Notes: generated by a model from the letters alone, not told the origin. A stretch of DNA of 64,000 nucleotides from Populus alba (GCF_005239225.2 NC_133296.1:1302001-1366000), one strand, 5' to 3'. Shown: positions 27,016 to 40,556, numbered from the stretch's first letter. Numbers and translations: made by a program.

Positions 27016-28133
27016 CGAGCTCACCATATTGGCACCACAGATCCATTTGATTCGTTCTCGACACTTGCAGTTTACAAAGAAACCACAAGTAGCTGACTGT
27101 TCTCCAACTGTCGGCCGAATATGCTGGTCACGCAAGGATGAGACCAGCTGTTGTAGTCATCTATTTAGTGTTCCGCAGATTTTTATCTATTAACTGAAAA
27201 TCGGGAACATTTAATAACATAGAAATCTTCTATTATTAATGATTTCTTCAAAAACAGTAACTGACATGGAGGATGTTTCCTTCCCTCTTAGGTCTCGTGT
27301 CGGTCAATTCAACCTAGCAGCCTTGTTTGGGAAATACGGGTTTTTAAACCAATGTTTGTGGTATACTTCAAAAGAAACTTGTTTCATCAGCTAAATGGGG
27401 AAAGCTCTAATAAGATGCTGCTTTTGGGATTTTGAAATGCTTAGAGTACTGTTTTCATAGAAAAATGTGCTTCTTTGTCAATTGCAATTTTATTTGTCAT
27501 TGGGCTTTCAACCCCCCTTTTTTTATATATAAAAAAAGTACAGAATTAAATTAAAGAATACAATTTTTTGTTTTTGTGTTGAATTGATTCTGGTATAATG
27601 CATTGCAAATTGCTTCAACTTCACGTGTCCCTTGTTTGATGTTTGGTTTCGAGGAAAATCTTCCCAAGATTTGGACGCTTTCGTTTGTGGAGAGAAAGGA
27701 AATGTGATAAATACAATAGGGTCTGGAAATCTAATCACAGGGCATATTAACCATTCTTACATTGAGGCTTTAGCCCAAAAGATGGGTACCGTGAGGTTTT
27801 TTGCAATCAAGCCCTGTGTTGAATAACGCCAACAATTGTATGTAACGGCCATTTCCTAAGCTTTTCACACAAACGGGAATAGTTTTCCTTCAATCCTCAA
27901 ATAAGCCTACTGCTGAATGCAACCATTTACTATACTTTACCAACAGCAGCATGCATTAAAAAAAAAGCAAAAGAACCGCTCACAAATTTCCTCAAATCCC
28001 ACTTCATATTTCAACCATTCAACATTCATGTAGAAAAAACAGCTCTGTATAGTACAAATGATGCCTTATATTATATGTACAGATAGCTCATCACTCAACA
28101 ATCCAAAAGAAACAATGGATAGACTAAACAGGA
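27016..28133. other. Convergent 3' spacer between LACS and APP2
   Basis: LACS (plus) and APP2 (minus) end tail-to-tail here, so both 3' UTRs lie in this 1.1 kb. Short frames (for example 27632-27826) lack family features. No repeat element or RNA gene was recognised. Confidence 0.6.
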
Positions 28134-31100
28134 TCACTGTTTGACTAGCGGTCGTGTGTTATTCCAAAGCCATTCACGAGCAGAACCATCCAGCAGCGGT
28201 GAAACCTGCAAGTCTCTATGGTTAATCTGGGCAATTGTAAATGCACAACTACAATGACTAACCATCTGCCAAAATAAAAATTGCCAAAAGAAGAGGAGGA
28301 GGAGGAGGAGGTTTCAGCCTCGTTCATGAGAAGCACGAATTGAACTAAAACATTGTCAACAAATTCATAGACCAACTTCTAAGTTACAAATAAAGAAACA
28401 TCAATGCTTTTCTTTCTTCTCCATTTCTCTTATGATACAATCAGTTATGTGCAAGTAAATTGTAACTACAATAGAAGCATGTGACTGTTTACAATATTGG
28501 TTGATGTGCACTTGCCTTTTCCCAAACTTGGGCGTGGTAATTATTGAGCCAATCGACCTCCCCAACAGAGAGCAAGGACAAGTCTACTAACTTAGTCTGC
28601 AATGACCAGTGACAGAAGTTCGTGACAAGCAAGAACTGGAATATAGTTACTACTTCGTAAAAAATAAATCTAGGGATAGAGTGTATCCAAAACACAAAAT
28701 TCAAGAAGAGATAAATGCTACAAAAAAAATAAAAAAAATCAAGATGAGAGATCAAAATAAGATACTGAATAAAATCAACTATTCTAGCAACCTAAGGTTA
28801 TATTCTCACTCTGACTTAAGTTCCGGCAGGGGTTCAATTTCTCTGTTGTGGTGCAAACAGAGGAAAATTCAATACTTTTGTCTCTTTGACAACTTCACAA
28901 TTTGCATGTTAAACTTTACCAGGTGATCACTAGCATACCTGGATGGGGACATAAGTGAGTTTTTCAAATCCCAAATACTCTATTCCTCCATAGCGGTTTG
29001 GGGTGTCAACCTGTTTAACACAAAGGAGATTCTGCAAGAAGAGCACCAAGATTAAACACAAGAAAATGCATGAATAATGATGAAGATGTTATATATCAAC
29101 CATTAAGCAGAACAGTGGACAAAGGCAACAAATATCAACTGTACCATCAACAATATCCAAATAAATGTACAAACAAGGCCAAGCAGAGTATATATGTCCA
29201 AGTGTGTTTGCATGGGGCATGAAAGCTCACAGGGGTATATGGAGTGTGATAAGGCATATACTCAACTAAGCTAATAGAATATACAACTCTAGGGCTGGCT
29301 GCATGAGTCCCCCTACACTTTGTGTGTCTACCAAGCACTGGACATTTCTACAAAGCAATAAGCCTACTGCCCATCCAATCATGGCAAGAAACAAAAGAGA
29401 ATTCAAAGAAATTTCCCAACCACCAACTCAAGGTTTACAGCAAATAAAGTATTGAAAAAGTATGACTATCAAGTATACAGAATTCCCCAGAGTGTCAATG
29501 ACAGAGAAACCATGCTTCCTTCAAACTACATTAATAATGTGGTTGTTCTGCATCTATTAGTATTACAGTACAGATTCTTTCTTTTCTATCACTGTATTTA
29601 TGGTGCGTGATCCTTGAGAAAAAAATAGCATTAAGGCCCTAACCAAGAAATACTGGACGCGAGTTTCAAATGAAATGGACAAACTCATTATTAGAGTTAA
29701 ACAATCAAGTGATGTTGTAGCAACGGTAGATTTTCTAATCCAAGGAGATGTAGCTGGATTATTATAGTACCTCAATTCGAATGCCAAAAGCATGATCTTC
29801 ATAGTACCCTGGTTCATTGCTTACTATCATTCCTTTCTGCAAGGGAGTCATATTTCCATATCGAAAGCTAATACTTTGAGGACCTTCATGAACATTTAAT
29901 GCTGCTCCCACACCATGCCCAGTACCTAATAGATTGAAGGAAGAAGGAGCATGTGAATTAAAACTTTATTCTTCCTCCTCAAATCAAGTTAGAAATGTAT
30001 CCCCTCACAAAATTTCCCTTCACAAATTAAGTCCAGTTACAAGTTGGCAGGACAAGTACCATGCCGGTAATCAAGCCCTATCTTCCAAAGAGATGAACGG
30101 GCAAATGCGTCCAATACAAAACCAGGGGTATTTTCAGGGAATACTGCCTGATCCAGAGCTATATGACCCTGAAATGTCATAGTTCATTAGAAGATATCAA
30201 ATTGTTCCATAAAAAAAAGTAAGAAAAACCAAATATAATCATTGTACATAAATCATAGAGACAAATGTATCCAAAGCGGTATGCTTCAAAGGGAGGGAGG
30301 GAGGATTTTGTGGCATAAATCTTATCAGTCTAAATAATAATTTTGTAACCTATGATGCCAAATTATCTGTTCTCCTCAAAGCCCCTTCATATGGTGCAAC
30401 CCTGGGCATGTACTATATATGAATTAGACCAAAAAAAGATCCAGCACCTGCAAAACCCGAGTGAAGCATTCCTTTTCTCGTGCAGTAGGTTCCCCAAAGT
30501 GAACTGTCCTTGTTATGTCAGTTGTTCCGTCAACATATTGAGCTCCGCTATCTAATAAAAAGAGCTTTTTTGGATCCACAACACTACAACTCTCTGGTTC
30601 AGGTTTGTAGTGTATGATAGCACCATTTGCTCCAGAACCTGCAAGGTCAGATCATCCTAATAATGAAACAGATTATAATAATGATCCTTTTCAATGTGTT
30701 ACTAGTTACAAAAAAGTTAATATACCACTTATTGTATCAAAGCTAGTATCGATGAAACCAGCCTGCTTTGAACGGAATTCAAGAAGTTTGTCCGCGACAT
30801 CTACCTCTGTTAGTTTCACATCCTTGTCAATTTCCTCTTCCAGCCAGACCCAAAACTCTGCTAGAGCAGCTGCATCCCTGCATATTAAGTATCACAATGA
30901 GCATGTGTTGTAAACGTCATTAGCTATTATTTTTTGGCAAGTAACAATTATACAAACAGGTATAGAACTGAAGATGCAGATGCTTTTCATCCTTAAAGAA
31001 CCATTATCCTGTGCTCGCTTACTATCTTTTCTAGAAAATTTCATCCAAAGCATGATATCATTCTCACTAAGAATTCCACAAATTTGGCATGATAACAACA

Positions 31101-34100
31101 TACATAACGAGATACAAAAAATTCTCAAGGTTAACAAACCATAAAATTTTATTCCACACATTTAAGATGGTGTATACTAACAACACATATGGATGAGGCT
31201 TCATTTTTAAAGATAATTTTATTGAAAGTTATTCCAAGGAGAAGACAGAATCAAATGAGTAGATGCAGAAAAGACAGAAGCTTTGACTTCATGTAATTGC
31301 GTATAAAACTGCTCGGAAAATTTGACCTTTGTTGAATAACACCATTTTCAATCTCAGTTTTTAAGGCATGCTAATTTGTGCAGAATACCCAACCCTGGAA
31401 TTCAATTAACACAACATTCAAGTGTTGGACAGACAATAACATACAATGCACCTTTCACAATCATGAACACAAAATAAGTTCCAATGACAGAGGTAAGTAC
31501 CTTAAGTGAGAATTGTGCATGCCTTCTAACTCAGCAGAATTTTTCACAGCTTTTGCTAGAGAGATGGGTGAAGCCCTGTAAACTCCAGAAGGTCCCCAAG
31601 ATTGATCATTGGAACCATTATGTAAGTTACCTTTACGATCACTTGCATGGATTTCAAAATGCCTATCACAGGCAGACTTATATGTGTTGACTATAGCAGC
31701 ATTAACGGAAGATGTATCAAACCAAAGTTCAGCCCCTTTTGCAGCCAAACTGAAAGAGAGAGAAAATGCATCTTTCAGAGTATGGTCACATAATAAGCCT
31801 GCCAGCATATATAAGAAGAAGCAATTCCAAGTCCAGTGCCAGAGACAAAATCACACATTCTAGACTATGCTACACATCTGCATAGGCATCTATGTACATA
31901 TTATGAAACATGGCACACTTCATTTTGTCTCACAGACACCAGTTTAACATAGGCATATAAAATGTTGACAGCCAGACTAGTCGTCCATTCATCAATAGAA
32001 ACAAGCTTCTTTAAGCATGAACATAGAGAGTACCTTCTACCTAATAATATCCAGCAATAATACATGGAACGTTTCCTGTGCTGCTGGAAAGAAAAAAGCT
32101 ATAGCATTTACCTTTCTATCTCAGAAAGGATGGTGTCATATGGCTTCAATTCAACACCTGCATTCTTCAGATGATTCAACACTTCTGGCGTGACTTTAGA
32201 GTTATCCACAAATAATTTGGCTCCATCAACCTCTACGATTAAGTATGCATACATAACAGGTGAATGAGGAACATCACCTCCTCTCTGCAGAATAAATAGA
32301 TACACAGATCATCATTTAGAAATAACAAGTACAGAAGTAGGAAGTATAATTGAACGACTAACTTAAAATTGAATTCTTGCTTTGTGTAAGTTTGACAAAT
32401 CGATAAAAATTCCAGAATACAATGGCACTGCCATTATTTTAGATTAGTTTTGAAGTAGCAAAGATTACAGTAATGTAAAGATAAGGTTTGCAAGCACCTC
32501 TACTGCTGCAATGTTTAAGAGAACGTGTCCAAAAAAGAAGGGGCAGAGGCAATTACCAAATTCAGCAACCAGGCAATTTCATCAAGCATGGAAACAATGA
32601 TTGCAGATGAAAAAGTATCAAGGAGCTCGGACCTCAGGAAAGACAACTTTGATGCAACATCCACACCAGCATATTTTAGTTCATGTATTCTTATTGGTTT
32701 GTTTGGAGGCATTGGCCTTGATCCCTTCCATATTTCATCCACGAGATTTGGATTGTACAGGTAAACCAATTTGTGATTTTTCTTAGCTATAGCTTCTTTC
32801 AATTCCTCGGCAGCATCAAAAGAGAAAAGAAACTGCTCCCTTCACAAAGTCAAAGACATGGCATCATACATTGGCAAGGTTGAAGAATGATAGAGTTAAT
32901 GCATATCATAACTAAACTGATGGTTATAGACACAGAAATTGAGTGGAAGGAATGATTAGAACAATTAACATTTGGAAAGCAAATTATTTCAATAGAAGGA
33001 AAAAAGTTTGCAAGCTAAATTCGCACAAGCTCACATGCAGAAACAGAAAATGATTCAGCATGTGCTAAAAACCAATGAATGATGATCAAGTAATGAATAC
33101 CAGAACTTCAACGTAAATTTACACCAGAAACATAAGAGCAGGAAACTAGGGGAATTCAATTGGAGAAGGTTGAGAAATTGCTCACAGGATCAACACCAAC
33201 TTTGGCCCCAGGAGCCAAAACATCATTAAGCCATTCGCTTGTTGTCGGGACTCCAGGATTACCAGCCCGCATGAGAATCCAATTAGAATTCAATTGCTTC
33301 TCAGCCTAATCATTATAGGAAAAGAAAAATTAAAAATACTATTTCATCTCCAGTTGGAACCACAAACTCCACTTTAATTAAAAATAAACTATTCTTTCAA
33401 ACCTGGAGAAAATATCGACCATCTGTCCAAAGTGCTGCTTTCTCCTTTGTGACAACAGCAGTGCCGGCACTACCAGTGAACCCTGATATATACGTCCTCC
33501 GCATATAACATTCAGCAATGAATTCACTCTAGCAACCACAACGGGAAAGGCTAATTAGAAGTAATTACAAAGCCCCAGTAATATTGTAGTAATGCATGAG
33601 CCGGACAATCCTAAAGCATATCCAGCAAATGCAGATGCTCTAGTATCAATAATTCATTAATTACATTCAAAAAACACAAAATTAGCCAACACTAGAGTGA
33701 TTAATAAGCTGAACTATTATAATTCAACCAACTAACACAAAGAGCATAATTCCATTTCGTAAAAACTCCAAATTCTACTACTAAAAACACCGGAAAGCAC
33801 CATTTTTTCAATACGATAGTAAAAAACAAAACAACCCATTTAACTTCAAATAAAAATACACCCAAGAAAAATAGACTTTAGCTGCATATCATAAATTCAC
33901 AGCATGCGCCCCTACAACTTCAAATCACTATAACATTCAAACACCAATACAAATGCATAAAAACATCCAAAACCCAATTGAGTTTTAACAAAAAATACAC
34001 CAAAAACAGAAACCCAAATAAAAGCTTAGCCAAAAAAGCCTTACTTGGTGAGCATCCTGAGAAGGTATAATATAAGCATCAATACCAATCCCAGGCTTAG

Positions 34101-34374
34101 AAAACAACTCACGTAGAGCTTGAAGCTTCTCGTCCGGTTCCAACTTTTTTGCACGGCTCCGTCTAATTTGTGAAGATGGTTTTGCAGAGACTGGAGGGCT
34201 AGTGCAATTTCTGATAATGATAGGGACTTTAGTGAAATTTTTGTCAAATCTTTGGTGGGTTGTTTTGAAATTTGAAAAAAAGGAACTTGGAATTAAAAGT
34301 TTTTGAGAGAGAAAGCGAGAAGAAGCTGAGAGAGAGAGAGGATGCATCACAGCTGGTAATGGGATTGAGTGCAT
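28134..34374 (-). CDS. APP2: Xaa-Pro aminopeptidase (aminopeptidase P2), plastid type, M24 family
   Basis: It removes an N-terminal residue that precedes proline. 13 exons: 34045-34374, 33403-33528, 33186-33305, 32557-32832, 32112-32284, 31501-31749, 30726-30877, 30448-30638, 30060-30168, 29771-29925, 28939-29031, 28516-28596 and 28134-28205. They join in frame to 708 residues (Arabidopsis APP2 is about 710). The first ~75 residues are Ser-rich and basic, like a chloroplast transit peptide. Two creatinase-like N domains precede the pita-bread catalytic domain. Metal ligands: Asp505 (LLDSGAQY), Asp516 (TTDITRT), His579 (GTGHGVG), Glu613 (SNEPGYY) and Glu627 (GIRIE). The start is the first ATG (34374); an in-frame GTG 15 bp upstream is not needed. 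The last intron has a GC donor (AAG|GCAAGT); the exon behind it ([19 protein letters not shown]) restores the family C terminus. A (GAG)n tract lies in that intron. Confidence 0.95.
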
Positions 34375-35342
34375 GTTAGAGAAACTCACAGAGAGAAATT
34401 GAAGGGAAAGATAAGGTCTTTTTTAGTGTAAAGAGCAATAAAGTTCGCTCCTTTTTTTATTTCTTGCAGAAAATCATGATGACACCTCATAAACGACACC
34501 CTGTTTAGGATTTTTTTGTCTGAAACTGTAGATTCTTTCAATTATGCTACCTAATGATTACTATTTTAGCATTCTGGTCCCTCTTTCATGTTCTATTGGG
34601 AAAAAGTTAGCGGAATTGGTTTATTTTTTCCTGTTCTTTTAAGTCAAAACAAGACTAATTGGATTTGGAAGCAAAATCTTTCTTATACACACAAACACAC
34701 ACTGTTTATGTATAAATGATTTGTTAAAAATTTGAAAAAAAAAGATTTAATCTTGGATTTTATTAGGAATATCTTAATCATTAAAATAAAAATACTATAA
34801 AGTATGAATCAATTCAATATCTATTCTTCAAGGAAAAAATGAAAATTATATTATAATTAAAATAAGATTTTTTTTTTCTACTACTAATAATACTTTTAAA
34901 AGTTAATCATATTGATTTTTCAAAATCAAATGAAAAATAAAAAGATATTAAGTTGCGTTTATAATATCCAACTTGTATTTTTATTTATTTTTCTAATGAA
35001 ATTTTTTTTATTAATGATATAATTTGGCATGGAATACTGTTTTATAAATCAATATTTTACATAATATAAATTAGGGGGTGAAAATTAATATATTCCATTA
35101 TCCTTTTTCAAGCCAATCAAAAGATTATATTGGTGGAATAATAATAGTTGAATGGTACAATTACAAGAAAATTTAGTTTGATGGTTAATATGAAATATCT
35201 ACCATATATAGGAGCTGGAATGTAAGTGTAACTTTTTTTAAAAAATTCGATAACTTCTTTGAAATTCCTCCCTTTTTATACTTTTGGAGTGTAATTTGCA
35301 GTTCTCGATCGATAGATCTCTTCTTGTCTCTTCACATTAACA
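34375..35342. other. Divergent promoter spacer between APP2 and AXR4
   Basis: The two genes point away from each other, 968 bp apart, so both promoters and leaders lie here. Next to 34375 is a CT/GA-rich APP2 leader. Near AXR4, a TATA-like 'ttttata' at 35274-35280 is about 65 bp upstream of its ATG. The centre (about 34.7-35.1 kb) is AT-rich without clear repeats. Confidence 0.5.
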
Positions 35343-38300
35343 ATGGCCATAATCACAGAGGAACCAGAAATACAACCTCAAAATGACCGAGAAACAACAG
35401 AGGAACCAACTTCACCTTCTAAAGATCCAAAACGAAAGCCGAAACCAAAGCCAATGACACAAACTAAACCACAAACACAAGCACAGACACAGACACAAAA
35501 CAACCCTTTTGTTTTCTGGTTCTATTTCACTGTCTCAGTCTCACTTGTCACTTTTTTAGCTATTGGTTTGTCCTCTCTCTATTCAAATCCAGACCCCAAA
35601 AGTTTCTTCCTTTCCCTCTCCACCCCACTACGCCAACACTACTCAAAGGGGCGTACAATTAAAGTCCAACTGGCTCAAAACCAGCCATCAAGTGAGGTTT
35701 TTGTGTTAGAGAGTGGTAAAAGAGATTTTGTGAGTGAAAAAGTTGTGATTGTTCATGGGTTGGGTCTAAGTTCATTTTCTTTTAGGAAAGTTTTAGACCT
35801 TTTGGGTTCAAAAGGGGTTCATGGGGTTGTGTTTGATTTACCTGGAAATGGGTTTTCTGATAAGTTTATGGAAGCCAGTGAAGAGAGAGGAAATGGAGTT
35901 TTCGAGAGGTTTAAGGATGCCTATGCACTGATTAAAGAAAAGGGTATTTTTTGGGCTTTTGATAACATGGTTGAAACTGGACAGATTCCATATGAGGAGA
36001 TTGTGTCTCATTATAGTGAAAAAAGGAGTGTTGTTAAGCCTATTGTATTGGGTAGTGAAGAGATGGGCTTGGTTTTAGGCCAAGTGATCGAGACTTTGGG
36101 GTTAGCTCCTGTGCATTTGGTTTTGCACGATTCGAGTTTAGGAATGGTGGCGAATTGGGTTTTGAAGAATTCAGAATCGGTTAGGAGTGTGACTCTGGTT
36201 GATACAGGGTTGAGGCCGGCTTTGCCTTTGTGTGTCTTGGAAGTGCCAGTGGTCAGAGAGGTTGTTTTAGGCGTTAATTTTGTGTACGAATGGTTGATTA
36301 GAATGTGTTGCTCAACGGGGATTGGTGGTTTGGATGTGGCGGCACATAGAATGATGTTGAATGGGAGGGATGGGAGGAGAGCTGTTGTGGCTACAGGCAA
36401 GAAATTGAATTCAAGTTTTGATATTGCAGAATGGGGTGGTTTGGATGGGGTAAAGGGAATCCCAATGCAGGTTGTTTGGTGTAGTGGTTGGTCAAAAGAA
36501 TGGAGTGAGGAGGGACATAAGGTGGCCGATGCGCTTCCACAGGCTAAATTTGTCACACACACCGGTGGGCGCTGGCCTCAGGTGAGAATTCTTACTGTGC
36601 TGTATTGTATGTTTTTAACTGTTTATGGGGATTTGTGAGAGCATAAATTTAAATTTTAGTTTACAATGGATGTTTTTGGATATCGCAACATGCTTGGTGA
36701 AAATGGTTCTATATGAACGCGTAGACCAATGGCTGATCTTGGATCTTGATTGGTTTGACAGATAACTAGAATGAACGACATGTAACAATGTGCATAAGGT
36801 TATACCCGTTATCAAATCATCTGTAACCATTTAGTATAGGTTGAAGTTGGGTTAGTGGAGACTTTGGTTGCTCGACTATGTTAGATATTAGAGTTCCCTA
36901 CAATTAGGTACCAAATTATTGAACTACTGATTGCCATATGCAACATGTTTGGAGCCAATGTCAATGAAAAATGACTGCTTGCCTATGTTTTTCTCAAACA
37001 TGTTCCTGGTTCTAACCAGATATAACTAGGAAACGTTTTTTTGGATGATTTGATCCATTTTCTAGATGGTATTTATATTTGTTCCTCTTAACTCATCCCC
37101 AATTGATGAAAAGAGCAAATTGTCTGCTTTGTCAAAACTGTCCTCCCTTTCCAATGAGCTGGTTGCAAATTCTGGATGTTCTCACAACAAAATTTCCAAA
37201 AAACATAATCTCACTGGTCTTCGAAAAGAGTTTCATAAAAGTGTTAGGTTTTCTATAAGATTTACCTAGTCTTTTCAGTGAAAGAATTGGGCTTGATCTT
37301 GGCTTTTGTAATGGCTCTGTTTGTCAATTTGTATTATTTGCTGAGGAATTAGAATTTATCTGGGTGTCTGCATGCCTATTTAATGTTTTGACTAATAAGA
37401 GGAAATCACAAATAACCCAAAGCCTCCTTTACCCATCTTCTCAATATTCCTTTCGTTGTTTTAAACCTGCATTTTAACTCGTTTTTGTTCTTTTTCTACC
37501 AGAGACCTTGAACCTATCATGTGATGAAGAGAGAACATAATGTAACTCTCTTGCATGGAGAAATGCATGTAATGGAGGGAATGATATGAGCCTAGTTGCT
37601 TTTAATAAGTTTTCACTTAGTGACATAGGCTAAATCTTCACATTTTAATATCTATACTTGCTTGATCTTAGACATTGTATAGTTTGACAGATCTCTAACA
37701 CACATAGGTGCGTCCGAAAAAACTGATAAAAAAACAACTGAAAAAACCGAACCAAGAGAAAAAACTAAAGAAACTAATTTAAAAACAAAAAAATCACTCG
37801 GTCCGGTTTAGTCTCTATTTCACAAAGCTGAAACCAATTGAACCAGTTCAACCGAATTTGACCCAACTAAAAATACAAGGGGTATAAATAGAAACTCAAC
37901 TAAACCCTAAGATACCTTTTTCATTTTATTTTTGTTTCAACCGCTACCCCCCTAACCTCTCTCTCTCTCCCCCCTGTGATTTACGTAACTATTTCAATTT
38001 TCATGTAATTCCTTCTCACTAGCTTGTCTTGCTGCTCTTAAATTTGATATTGAAGATTCAATCCCAAGATTTGTTGTATAATGTGGACCATCTTATACTT
38101 CTTATATGAATTGTGGCCTCCTGTTCTGCACATGCCCCTGGCTCTCTTCCTCCATCCGTGGGAAGATTTGAAGCAGTTGCCTTGCCCTATCCTATTTTAG
38201 ACAGTATCATCGTCCTTTCTATCAAAGAGCCTAGCAACAACTGACTCTGATTCCGCGAAAGAGTCTTGCTCGATAATGACTTCAAACAATCCCATCACCT

Positions 38301-39291
38301 AGAGCAGCAAGCCTACAGTGGTGCGGGTGCATCAACAAAGGTTTCTGCTTGGGTTTTCCTGTACCACATTCATAAAAATTAACAAAACAAGTTTAGGATT
38401 TCAAAGTAATAAACCATTTGAAATCTTGCATTTAGTTTGTGCTACGGATAATAAACCATTTAGGTTGAAGTCGAGTTTAGTTGAGCATTGCTGGTAGTTT
38501 CTAGAGATGCCTGCATTTAGTTTGTACCACGGACTACTGATAGATGTATAAGATTGGTTTGGGGCTGACTTCGATGAACAATAACTACTTCCTACTATTT
38601 CATAAACAGACTGCATCACCAACCAAATAGAACTGGAGAATAATTGTTGTGATGATTAGATTTCAGGTTCTAGATGTTACTTATCTGTTCTTCTTGAATC
38701 ATCTCATCCATAATTGGTAACTTAACAGGAATTTATCTGCCTTGTTGAAACTGTCCTCCCAATTAGATGAGCTGATTGCAAATAGTGAATTTGCCCCCAG
38801 ATACTTCTACAGCCAACTTAAACCTTAACATGTGTAGATTGTTCGAAGATATACCCTAATCTTTCCATAGATGCTCAGTGCTATACTTGAAAATAGAATT
38901 TGATAAGGAACATGATTCATAAAATTATACGTTGAGTTTCTGCTGATCTTTTTACTATCACCGGGGTTAGTGATGAATTCCTTGTATTCTAAGTCTAGTT
39001 TTCAATTTGTTTTGGTGATCTCAGGAAAATGCTGCTGATGAGCTAGCTGAGAATATTGTTAAATTTGTTTCCTCCTTGCCAAAATCAGTTAGGCGAGTTG
39101 AAGAAGAACCTATCCCGGAGCATATACAGAAAATGCTTGACGAGGCGAAGGATGGCCATCACCATCACCATCACCATCATCACGGCCATGGTGGTCACGG
39201 CCATCATGATGGTCATGGTCATGGTCATGGTCAGACTCATGGAGCTGGTTACATGGATGCATATGGGCTTGGTCATGGATGGGGCAGTTGA
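35343..39291 (+). CDS. AXR4: AXR4, ER accessory protein for AUX1 auxin-carrier trafficking
   Basis: Two exons, 35343-36581 and 39025-39291, join in phase across a 2.4-kb GT-AG intron to 501 residues. Frame continuation past 36581 is intron. Layout: an acidic then basic, Pro/Gln/Thr-rich cytosolic N terminus; one membrane segment at about 57-79 (FWFYFTVSVSLVTFLAIGL); an alpha/beta-hydrolase fold (VVIVHGLGLSSFSFRKVL, GVVFDLPGNGFSDK, HLVLHDSSLGMVANW); the conserved tail motif SLPKSVRRVEEEPIPEHIQK; and a His/Gly-rich end. The nucleophile elbow reads D-S-S-L-G where a catalytic G-x-S-x-G would be expected, so hydrolase activity is doubtful. Family knowledge: Arabidopsis AXR4 sits in the ER and is needed for AUX1 to reach the plasma membrane. 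The tail has nine consecutive His residues, more than in the Arabidopsis protein as I recall it. Confidence 0.95.
37040..38880 (+). repeat. Diverged direct duplication inside the AXR4 intron
   Basis: Segments near 37110-37180 ('ctgctttgtcaaaactgtcc', 'gagctggttgcaaattctgg') and 38738-38800 ('ctgccttgttgaaactgtcc', 'gagctgattgcaaatagtga') are clearly related, about 1.62 kb apart. A second related pair is near 36833 and 38456 ('aaccatttaggttgaagtcg'-like). A repeat rich in 'accgaac' and 'ccggttt' words lies between them (about 37700-37880). All of it is within the intron. Confidence 0.55.
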
Positions 39292-39495
39292 TTTTTTTTT
39301 CGTCTTTTTTGACTCAGCAGACAATATTTGTGGAAACCAATGTTTGGTTTCAAGCATTACATTACCGTCTTCAGCGAATACCTGGTCTGTGTACTTTCCT
39401 GATATCCCAACACCTTGATGGACACGATCGTTTCAACCATGGCAGGAGTTTGTAATACAAAGGCACTGTTTGCTTTCCGTGCAAAGGTATTTTAA

Positions 39496-39498
<3 letters not shown>

Positions 39499-39531
<33 letters not shown>
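39499..39531. repeat. (AT)n microsatellite
   Basis: A pure AT dinucleotide run about 200 bp downstream of the AXR4 stop codon, so in or just beyond its 3' UTR. Likely length-variable. Confidence 0.9.
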
Positions 39532-39533
<2 letters not shown>

Positions 39534-40357
39534 AGTATTTTTAAATATTTTAATACGGTGATGAATTTTTAAGTAAAAAATATTTTAAAATGTAATTTAT
39601 TACTTCACAAAAAGAATGATGGACCAAGGACTAAGATCATCACAACAAAGTGCGGTGATCCTAGGGCTTGAAGAAAACAAAATCCCTAATTTTTTCTTCC
39701 TGTAAACCCTGAATTTTTTGGAAAAGAAAAGGCTTCTCTCAAGAGACCAGAGAACTGGAAAGATGGAAGCTGAAGATCCTAATTTCTCCTCACCAAAACG
39801 ACGCAGCATCAGTTTAAGAGAAATCGTCAAATAGAAAGTCAAACGACCACGTTTCAGGGAGGAGATAAGTGGAATTCCATATCAGCCCACAATCACGGAT
39901 TGCCTTTGCAAATATTCTACATGAATTCAAATTTTCTAATCTTGTTGGGGATAAGGATGGAGATAAGAGTCAAGAAAATGCTCTGAAGCAAATCTCATCA
40001 CCCAGAATATCTCGAATCTGCCCAGAAATTTATCTTAGGATTGTTCTTTCAATTTGATTCTTTGAAAACTTGTTATTTCTTTTAATTTCTTTCAATTTCA
40101 TCCTTATCATCGAATCTTGAACTTTGAAAATTCAATAAAAGATATTCTGTCATTTGGGCTTTCATCAATTCACCATTATCCCAGTTTTGGTGTTTTACAG
40201 AGAGTGTAGAGGCTGGTCGTAGAGACACCCACGCAATGCACAAATTCTTTGCTGATTTCTGTGAAATGCTTTGCGTCCGATGCAATACCAATATCTTTTA
40301 TTTTATTTTAAATTAACACTGTTTATTAAAAAAAACAAGATGGCAAAACCTTGCTCC

Positions 40358-40556
40358 TATTTGTTTTTACTTTTTTAAAAAATTGTTTTTAGAAAAAATT
40401 AAATTTTTTTTTAATTTTTTTTGTTTTAAATATTTTTTTTATATATTTTCATATTATTTTAATGTGCTAGTGCCAAAAATAAAAAAATTTTTAAAAAATT
40501 TATTTTAATATATTTTCAGATAAAAAATTCTTTAAAAAATAACCACAGCCACACTA
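40358..40556. repeat. Copy of the ~200-bp AT-rich dispersed element
   Basis: Starts 'tttgtttttacttttttaaa', carries the core 'ttttaatgtgctagtgccaa' near 40458 and ends 'aaccacagccacacta', the reverse complement of the 'gtgtggctgcggtt' end of the copy at 41131. The two neighbouring copies are in opposite orientation. Confidence 0.6.

Noticed and set aside
29147..29338. Minus-strand frame in an APP2 intron
   Set aside because: It lies between well-defined exons, shows no family match and has no splice junction support.
36011..36562. 183-codon minus-strand frame opposite AXR4
   Set aside because: Antisense shadow of a strongly conserved plus-strand coding exon.
35343..36638. 431-codon single-exon reading of AXR4
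   Set aside because: The last residues read through a GT donor at 36582; the family C terminus is found in the exon at 39025-39291.
39056..39418. 120-codon plus-strand frame overlapping the last AXR4 exon
   Set aside because: Out of frame with the conserved tail motif. Its Thr/Ile/Met/Val-rich stretch is the His-codon repeat read in another frame.
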